Source of the DNA: Candidatus Bipolaricaulota bacterium
GTDB lineage: Bacteria > Bipolaricaulota > Bipolaricaulia > Bipolaricaulales > Bipolaricaulaceae
Direction of reading: 5' to 3'
Assembly (NCBI GenBank): GCA_021163465.1
Contig: JAGGWU010000112.1
Coordinates: forward strand, 1 to 6,059
DNA length: 6,059 nt
The position numbers and the translations under genes are program-made. Each line of letters opens with the position of its first letter. Within the stretch, counting starts at the first letter, position 1. The notes below the pieces were generated by a model. That model saw nothing but the letters and a program-made list of their open reading frames with translations, was not told where the DNA came from and searched no databases. This document shows, in pieces, positions 4,381 through 6,059 of the stretch.

Positions 4381-6059
4381 CTAGCGTACCGTAACCACCC
4401 TCTGAAGCTGGGCAGTGCGGCCGGCCGAATCCGTGACCTTGAGGATCGCAAGCCAAGTGCCAGCCTCCTCGAAGATCACCGTCACCCGCTCACCGCTCGC
4501 GCGGACCACGGTGGGACCCTTCCGGAACTCCCACTCGTAGGAGACGATCTCTGCCGGAGCGGGGGCTTCACTTCCCGAAGCATCGAACACCACCTGTTCT
4601 CCCACCGTGGGCAGCGCGGGGGTGTACTCGAAGCGCGCGATCGGGGCTTGGGGGACGAAGATGATCTCCCGGGGGCGCTGCCAGGCGCCGAATTGCACCC
4701 GGGCAAATGTCCTCTCCTTGACGAGGGCCTGCACCTTGGTCGGGGTGGTGGGCTCAAAGCGGGCCGGGAGCGAGGCCACCACCAGCTCCACCGTGTAGGT
4801 TCCAGGAGGAACCTCAAGCGAGAACCTCCCCACCGAGTCGGTGTAGACCCGCTTCGCGAATGTCAAGTTCCTGATAAGGATCTCAACCCCGGCAACGCCC
4901 GGCTCCCCGGCGTCCCTAACCCCGTTCTTGTTTAAATCATGGAACACAGTCCCGCCGATCTGGCTCTTGCTCTCCATGGGGAGGGAAAGCTCAATCTCCT
5001 GACCGGCCCTCAGGGTCACCTCTATGGGAAGCTTGCGGAGCAGGGAAAGGCCGAACGGGAGCTCGGCGATCCCCACTTGGTAGTGCCCAGGAAGCAGGGG
5101 CCAGAAAACAAACCGCCCGTCCGACCCAGTGATCGCCTGGGCTCCATTGGCCGAAAGGAGGAGGTTCGGCACCCCTTCCTCCCCGGGGTCGAAGCGGCCG
5201 TTCTTGTTCTCGTCGATGAAGGCGCGGCCCCGGATGATCCCATACGTGGGCCCGAACACGGGTACCAGCACCGGAAAGGTGAACTCTACCTCGGTGGAAA
5301 ACTCGCATTCCTCAGCTAACGATACTTCCAAGCTGGCCTTCAGCTCCCAGCCGGCTACGTCAACCCATGACAGATCTGCCGAGAGGGAGCACTCACCATT
5401 GCCTGCCGAAAGCTTTACCGTGGGGGCGAACATGACCTGGGGAAGGGTACAGGAAAGGGAAAAGGATGAGCTTGTCTCATCGATCACCCCGGTGATCAGG
5501 TTCAAGATCTGCTCAAGGCTCAAGTCAGCGGCAAATGTCATCTCCCCAAACGGCGCCTCGGCCGAGAGATCCAGGCCGGTGGTCAAGAAAGATGTGCCGG
5601 CTACCTCGTCCCAAGCATGGCTGAACGAGCTTCCCAAAGACCACGTCGCCCTGCCCAGGACCTGGCTGAAGGTGAGGTTGACCGAGGAGGAGCCTTCGTC
5701 GGTGGTCTTCGGCGTGTCGTCGCTTTCCTTCTGCTCGCCTGTAAGGTTAACGGTAAGCGACATCTGCTTTGTCGGCGAGAAGGTGGCAGTTGTCTTGAAG
5801 CTTTCCGTGTCGACGTACACCTTGGGTGGGCCGACTTCAGCCAGGGTCTTAGAACGCTCGGTGGAAAAGCCGCCCGACAGCGCGCTCTCGGCTCCCCCGA
5901 ACGAGAGTCCCCAGCCGGAGCTAGTGGTTTCCGTCCGCTCCGGGAAATCCGGGCTCACCTCGGAGGATTCGAGGTGGCCGCTCACCGAGCCTGCCTGCAT
6001 GGTGGCCCTTATCTGGAAGGCATCCGCCTTACCGGAGGCGCTGCGTGCGTCGGCCAGGA
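4381..6059 (-). CDS. Large envelope protein: beta-barrel-like region, two SdrD/Cna-B-like domains and a C-terminal PKD domain (5' end outside window)
   Basis: The frame is open to the right edge; the ATG at 6000 is probably internal, because the frame continues upstream as ...ADAFQIRAT. About 558 residues are visible. Positions 6057 to about 5245 encode alternating strands rich in Ser, Thr and Leu (SSSVNLTFSQVLGRATWSLG, MTFAADLSLEQ, CSLSADLSWVDVAGWELKAS), resembling an outer-membrane barrel. Two SdrD B-like/Cna-B-like domains follow, each with an EF-hand-like loop: DENKNGRFDPGE (5179-5214) and DLNKNGVRDAGE (4903-4938), with D, N, N, D and E at calcium-ligand positions. The C-terminus (4384-4647) is a PKD domain: APIARFEYTPALPTVGE, FDASGSEA, YEWEF, and VTDSAGRTAQ with terminal VVTV. 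It ends in TAG at 4381. Inferred role: an outer-membrane anchor or pore displaying or exporting surface subunits. True usher identity cannot be judged without the N-terminus. Confidence 0.85.
   Translation of the reverse strand, partial: LADARSASGKADAFQIRATMQAGSVSGHLESSEVSPDFPERTETTSSGWGLSFGGAESALSGGFSTERSKTLAEVGPPKVYVDTESFKTTATFSPTKQMSLTVNLTGEQKESDDTPKTTDEGSSSVNLTFSQVLGRATWSLGSSFSHAWDEVAGTSFLTTGLDLSAEAPFGEMTFAADLSLEQILNLITGVIDETSSSFSLSCTLPQVMFAPTVKLSAGNGECSLSADLSWVDVAGWELKASLEVSLAEECEFSTEVEFTFPVLVPVFGPTYGIIRGRAFIDENKNGRFDPGEEGVPNLLLSANGAQAITGSDGRFVFWPLLPGHYQVGIAELPFGLSLLRKLPIEVTLRAGQEIELSLPMESKSQIGGTVFHDLNKNGVRDAGEPGVAGVEILIRNLTFAKRVYTDSVGRFSLEVPPGTYTVELVVASLPARFEPTTPTKVQALVKERTFARVQFGAWQRPREIIFVPQAPIARFEYTPALPTVGEQVVFDASGSEAPAPAEIVSYEWEFRKGPTVVRASGERVTVIFEEAGTWLAILKVTDSAGRTAQLQRVVTVR

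Noticed and set aside
4201..4935. Long plus-strand open frame of 244 residues
   Set aside because: It runs antisense to the barrel/PKD gene and the small secreted gene, whose products show real domains and a signal peptide; its own translation shows no recognisable motifs.

Overview
The window looks like a stretch of a GC-rich, diderm (two-membrane) bacterial chromosome. Nearly every intact gene after the first two-component pair encodes a secreted or envelope protein: a signal-peptide beta-sandwich protein, a PapD-like chaperone, and a beta-barrel-like protein with SdrD-type and PKD domains. The style resembles uncultured thermophile-related lineages such as Bipolaricaulota/Acetothermia, but that is a guess from general appearance and no marker gene is present.

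Left region (1-1340, + strand): the C-terminal part of a NarL-family sensor histidine kinase, entering from outside the window, overlaps by 4 bases (ATGA) with a complete LuxR/NarL-type response regulator. A gene-free stretch (1341-1686) follows. It contains an imperfect inverted pair of degenerate 9-base repeats, two small hairpins and a plausible sigma-70-type promoter.

Middle region (1687-3744, + strand): a small two-domain protein joins a ribbon-helix-helix DNA-binding segment to an MshEN-type domain, the fold that binds cyclic di-GMP in MshE/GspE-like ATPases. About 85 bases later lies a clear class I cyclic-di-GMP (GEMM-I) riboswitch. The 3' strand of its P1 stem is also an exact 7-base complement of the Shine-Dalgarno sequence of the next gene, which predicts translation turned ON by the ligand. 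The controlled gene encodes a secreted, aromatic-rich beta protein. It is followed by a strong 12-bp hairpin and then by a periplasmic PapD/fimbrial-chaperone-like protein.

Right region (6059-3750, - strand): a large protein, open at the window edge, has a beta-strand-rich (barrel-like) part, two SdrD/Cna-B-like repeats with EF-hand-like calcium loops, and a C-terminal PKD domain. A second small secreted beta protein lies downstream of it. This strand converges on the chaperone gene with only 5 bases between the stop codons.

Working model (inference): the window encodes part of an undescribed surface-fibre or adhesin export module, with subunit(s), chaperone and outer-membrane barrel/anchor. 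It appears to be wired to cyclic di-GMP twice, once through RNA (the riboswitch) and once through a candidate RHH-MshEN transcription factor next door.
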